Below are positions 15,901 to 16,757 of a stretch of 16,757 nt of DNA, in pieces; position 1 is the first letter of the stretch, and every line of letters begins with the position of its first letter. The translations under genes were made by a program, and so were the position numbers. Source of the DNA: Chitinophagaceae bacterium (GTDB lineage Bacteria > Bacteroidota > Bacteroidia > Chitinophagales > Chitinophagaceae); assembly GCA_016786525.1 (NCBI GenBank), contig JAEUVW010000374.1, positions 1 to 16,757 on the forward strand, in the 5' to 3' direction. Under the pieces are notes generated by a model. The model was not told the DNA's origin. It did no database searches and was given only the letters and a program-made list of their open reading frames with translations.

Positions 15901-16244
15901 TGGCCTACGCCGCAGGCGAGCCCTGCGCCATCGTACTGCCGGAGCTGCCGGACGCAGCAGGCGGGGGCAGCAATATGCGCCGTGCACAGGAAGAAGAGGC
16001 CCTCAGCCTCAGTCTACAGCCCAACCCCTCCACCCGCGACTTTGAGCTGCGCTACAGCGCGGAGCAGGCCCTGGAGCTCAGCGTCAGCGATGCCCTGGGG
16101 CGCAGCCTGTACCGCGCACAGCTACCTGCGGCGGCTGCAGGCAGCTACCGCATCCCTGCCGCAGCATGGGCAAGTGGCGTATATTTGTACCGCATTACCG
16201 GCGCAGGCAAAACACTGTACTATGGCAAACTGATCAAGCAATAA
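12918..16244 (+). CDS. T9SS-secreted M43 (pappalysin-like) zinc metalloprotease with beta-helix region and type A sorting domain
   Basis: Protein of 1,108 residues. Signal peptide MLQRLYILLVLLLCAGRSAAQ (about 1-21). The protease domain, about 75-350, has the zinc motif HEIGHTMGTHH (H259, E260, H263, G266, H269), which fits HExxHxxGxxH of the metzincins. The cysteine-containing segments around it and the NVFMNYNPWGNYMSPLQIARWH stretch, a candidate Met-turn, are as in M43 cytophagalysins. Residues about 390-720 show parallel beta-helix rungs (IIVEPGAELEIDGGII, LTMKNGATISNAVRAV, FVVRNSVFENNQVGIATRG, FTINDNKF). About 874-1010 is Ala/Leu-rich and helical, possibly TPR-like. The last ~78 residues (LSLQPNPSTRDFEL ... 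GVYLYRITGAGKTLYYGKLIK) are a Por_Secre_tail/T9SS type A sorting signal, cleaved after outer-membrane passage. The gene is visibly richer in G+C than the receptor operon. The substrate is unknown; the beta-helix suggests carbohydrate or surface binding. Confidence 0.9.
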   Translation: MLQRLYILLVLLLCAGRSAAQSAPECYTSDTASPYAPVSTASSLALPCVPSRAPSSDFSRFYGRQENYRPDNSLIEPMYVHKTIKVIFHVMLPTVPGGPKVNYEDNPADKAAIQSIVDKMNDWLANVPWPDSPRSLVCGPCHITDSRFRVEMLKKADGSNDIRYHRDGLAWENIYSWGAAGPGTYNGSLNSYIIDPEGVLNIFLLYSSRPSAPVGGISLSPTEDIGTLFSGDNSSIPLIATTNYWRSSALDYLANNLLHEIGHTMGTHHTFKDKWGFTDETCDETRWDYLSDIFGTAATYSKECGLHQGAENVFMNYNPWGNYMSPLQIARWHQHAHFLGCRRYVYNTYPEDANHDHTGQGQYYPLSISSNQSWDFDIKLYTDIVVRSGSKLSIRCRVLMPYHSNIIVEPGAELEIDGGIITAHHDSTMWFGISVWGDASKSQDKDADQGLLTMKNGATISNAVRAVTIGDPVFQDNTRNGGIVRITDAHFINNRGGFQWNPYRNLAWEYKAGTWTRTRLQPNRGYITRSSFTVDDRISREPVGQVAFAGVDGVALSGCTFTSTMPYTPKGQRCLSGCPDNKAIASWNSSFLFDEWRPVSGSSVIPGYCSGFRQGILAASFSASNPFVVRNSVFENNQVGIATRGVNSFTINDNKFLIGNPATPGAAVEGLQLNSSSLYRVYGNQFGPVGSGTDVRIGAEVSEGGSDFNRIYNNSYASLYIGNLSNFQNSNGFYSGLSFEENKSTGLEFTCNTHSWNQTGVYVQGYLDAAGKAVDGIRRVQGSARIPAGNSFDGRFFGYFHIYTQQLWNSFATRWDYYTLPLDKYHYYDSDPAQDPEVSSNVYKFSTSFRNQCLPEAPFSGHTATPSSPEGAAEARIRLSDAYSDYNEGRFGRLDAALHAMGSPYAETERALLYMQEGRVAEGLGIYNAIAQLPLTEREQNDFAQGATLMRLLAARYSQNSVPRWDSLGTAEVDSLRSVREHSRMWARQRACAWLAYAAGEPCAIVLPELPDAAGGGSNMRRAQEEEALSLSLQPNPSTRDFELRYSAEQALELSVSDALGRSLYRAQLPAAAAGSYRIPAAAWASGVYLYRITGAGKTLYYGKLIKQ

Positions 16245-16273
16245 GCAATACACTGTCAGCCTTACCCCATTCT

Positions 16274-16300
16274 GTCATCCCGACGATAGGAAGGATCTCT
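16274..16300. repeat. Short dispersed-repeat-like element (GTCATCCCGACG type)
   Basis: The word GTCATCCCGACG followed by ATAGGAAGGATCTCT resembles short intergenic elements that recur in many Bacteroidota genomes as GTCATyCCGACG...GGArGGATCT. Partial dyad: ATCC (16277-16280) with GGAT (16293-16296). The family resemblance is from memory; only one copy is in this window, so repetition is not shown here. Confidence 0.4.
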
Positions 16301-16326
16301 ACACCACTCACTCTAAAACAATAGTG

Positions 16327-16757
16327 ATGAACACGGCAATGAACAACAATATCCAACCATACAAACACGCTGGTATCCCCTCCCACGGAGGGGATAGGGG
16401 TGGGCCACGCAGGTGCATAAGGTTAGGTACGGGACTGTTCGTCCTGTGCCTGCTCTTGTCTGTCAGCAGCCCTGCCCAAACCTTCTTCAACCGCCTGTAC
16501 ACGCTGCAGGCCACCGCCGCCAGCTTCGAGGCCGTGGCCCCGCATGGAGACGCCGGCGGCTTTATGGCTGCTGCCACCGTGCGCGACAGCGGCACCGGGC
16601 TGCAGGCCATCCGCATCGGCCGCTTCGACGCCGCAGGCACAGAGCAGGCCAGCGCCTACTTCAACATCCCGGACGATACCGCCCGCAGCATCTATGTGAA
16701 CATCAAGGCCATGACCCGCGTGCACGACAATTGCTATGCGATGGCGGGATCGGTACT
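16327..16757 (+). CDS. Secreted protein of unknown function, 3' partial
   Basis: The frame runs open from ATG 16327 to the window end (143 codons), so the gene is truncated. After an unusually long N-terminal extension (MNTAMNNNIQPYKHAGIP, then SHGGDRGGPRRCIRLG) comes a hydrophobic signal core, GTGLFVLCLLLSVSSPAQ, about residues 35-52, with predicted cleavage near AQ-TF. The mature part begins TFFNRLYTLQATAASFEAV and continues with VRDSGTGLQAIRIGRFDAAG and SIYVNIKAMTRVHDNCYAMAG. I do not recognise a family. ATG 16339 is an equally possible start. The codon bias and high G+C are like the protease upstream, 82 bp away, and a T9SS cargo protein would fit. The odd feature is that part of the extension is coded by a palindromic repeat element (16374-16404). 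Confidence 0.75.
   Translation, partial: MNTAMNNNIQPYKHAGIPSHGGDRGGPRRCIRLGTGLFVLCLLLSVSSPAQTFFNRLYTLQATAASFEAVAPHGDAGGFMAAATVRDSGTGLQAIRIGRFDAAGTEQASAYFNIPDDTARSIYVNIKAMTRVHDNCYAMAGSV
16374..16404. repeat. Palindromic REP-like element inside the N-terminal codons of the last gene
   Basis: A perfect 10-bp inverted repeat: TATCCCCTCC (16374-16383), spacer CAC, GGAGGGGATA (16387-16396), followed by GGGGTGGG. The layout, a C-rich arm, short loop, G-rich arm and a further GGGGTGGG, resembles small palindromic elements that are scattered in intergenic DNA of many Bacteroidota. Here it is in frame with a signal-peptide gene and encodes GIPSHGGDRGG. Only one copy lies in this window. Confidence 0.55.

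Noticed and set aside
1..16757. CRISPR array, insertion sequence, tRNA or rRNA genes
   Set aside because: No regularly spaced direct repeats, transposase motifs or tRNA/rRNA signatures were seen on either strand.

Overview
The window is typical of a Bacteroidota chromosome, most likely a Chitinophagaceae-like soil or water bacterium. The evidence is two type IX secretion system (T9SS) cargo proteins, one with a gliding-motility-associated (CHU_C) C-terminal domain and one with a type A Por-tail. There is also a SusC-style TonB-dependent receptor with a carboxypeptidase-regulatory-like N-terminus, two DUF5689 lipoproteins, several TAnnTTTG-type -7 promoter boxes, and a lack of strong Shine-Dalgarno sites. 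The lineage below phylum level is an inference. Every gene I can support is on the + strand; the long minus-strand frames are shadows.

Layout. (1) 1-3045 is the 3' part of a giant secreted adhesin-like protein, built of Ig/PKD-like units with a duplicated ~210-residue module, and it is closed by a strong terminator. (2) 3142-5552 is a promoter, a leader hairpin and a tight two-gene operon (TviB-like UDP-GlcNAc 6-dehydrogenase and TviC/WbpP-like 4-epimerase) predicted to make UDP-GalNAcA for surface polysaccharide; it ends in a clear terminator. (3) 5651-7199 holds a LysE-like membrane protein followed by a tRNA-related pair, dtd (D-aminoacyl-tRNA deacylase) and tadA (A34-to-I deaminase), 3 bp apart. 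(4) 7297-12445 is a promoter and a three-gene operon: a TonB-dependent receptor and two paralogous DUF5689 lipoproteins. It looks like an outer-membrane uptake module with DUF5689 lipoproteins where a SusD would normally sit. (5) 12397-12917 has no protein gene but is not empty. It contains a terminator, a cluster of TGCCTGTA motifs, a good Bacteroidota promoter, and a long rod-like foldable RNA with a closing stem and a large central bubble, reminiscent of 6S RNA. (6) 12918-16244 is a T9SS-exported M43-type metalloprotease fused to a parallel beta-helix and a helical C-terminal region. (7) 16245-16757 carries two short palindromic dispersed-repeat-like elements and the start of another exported protein, which reads through one of the elements.

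The most unusual items are the predicted structured RNA at about 12570-12777, the receptor/DUF5689/DUF5689 module, and the palindromic element that falls inside the N-terminus of the last gene. None has been tested here by database search or folding software; all base pairs were read by eye.
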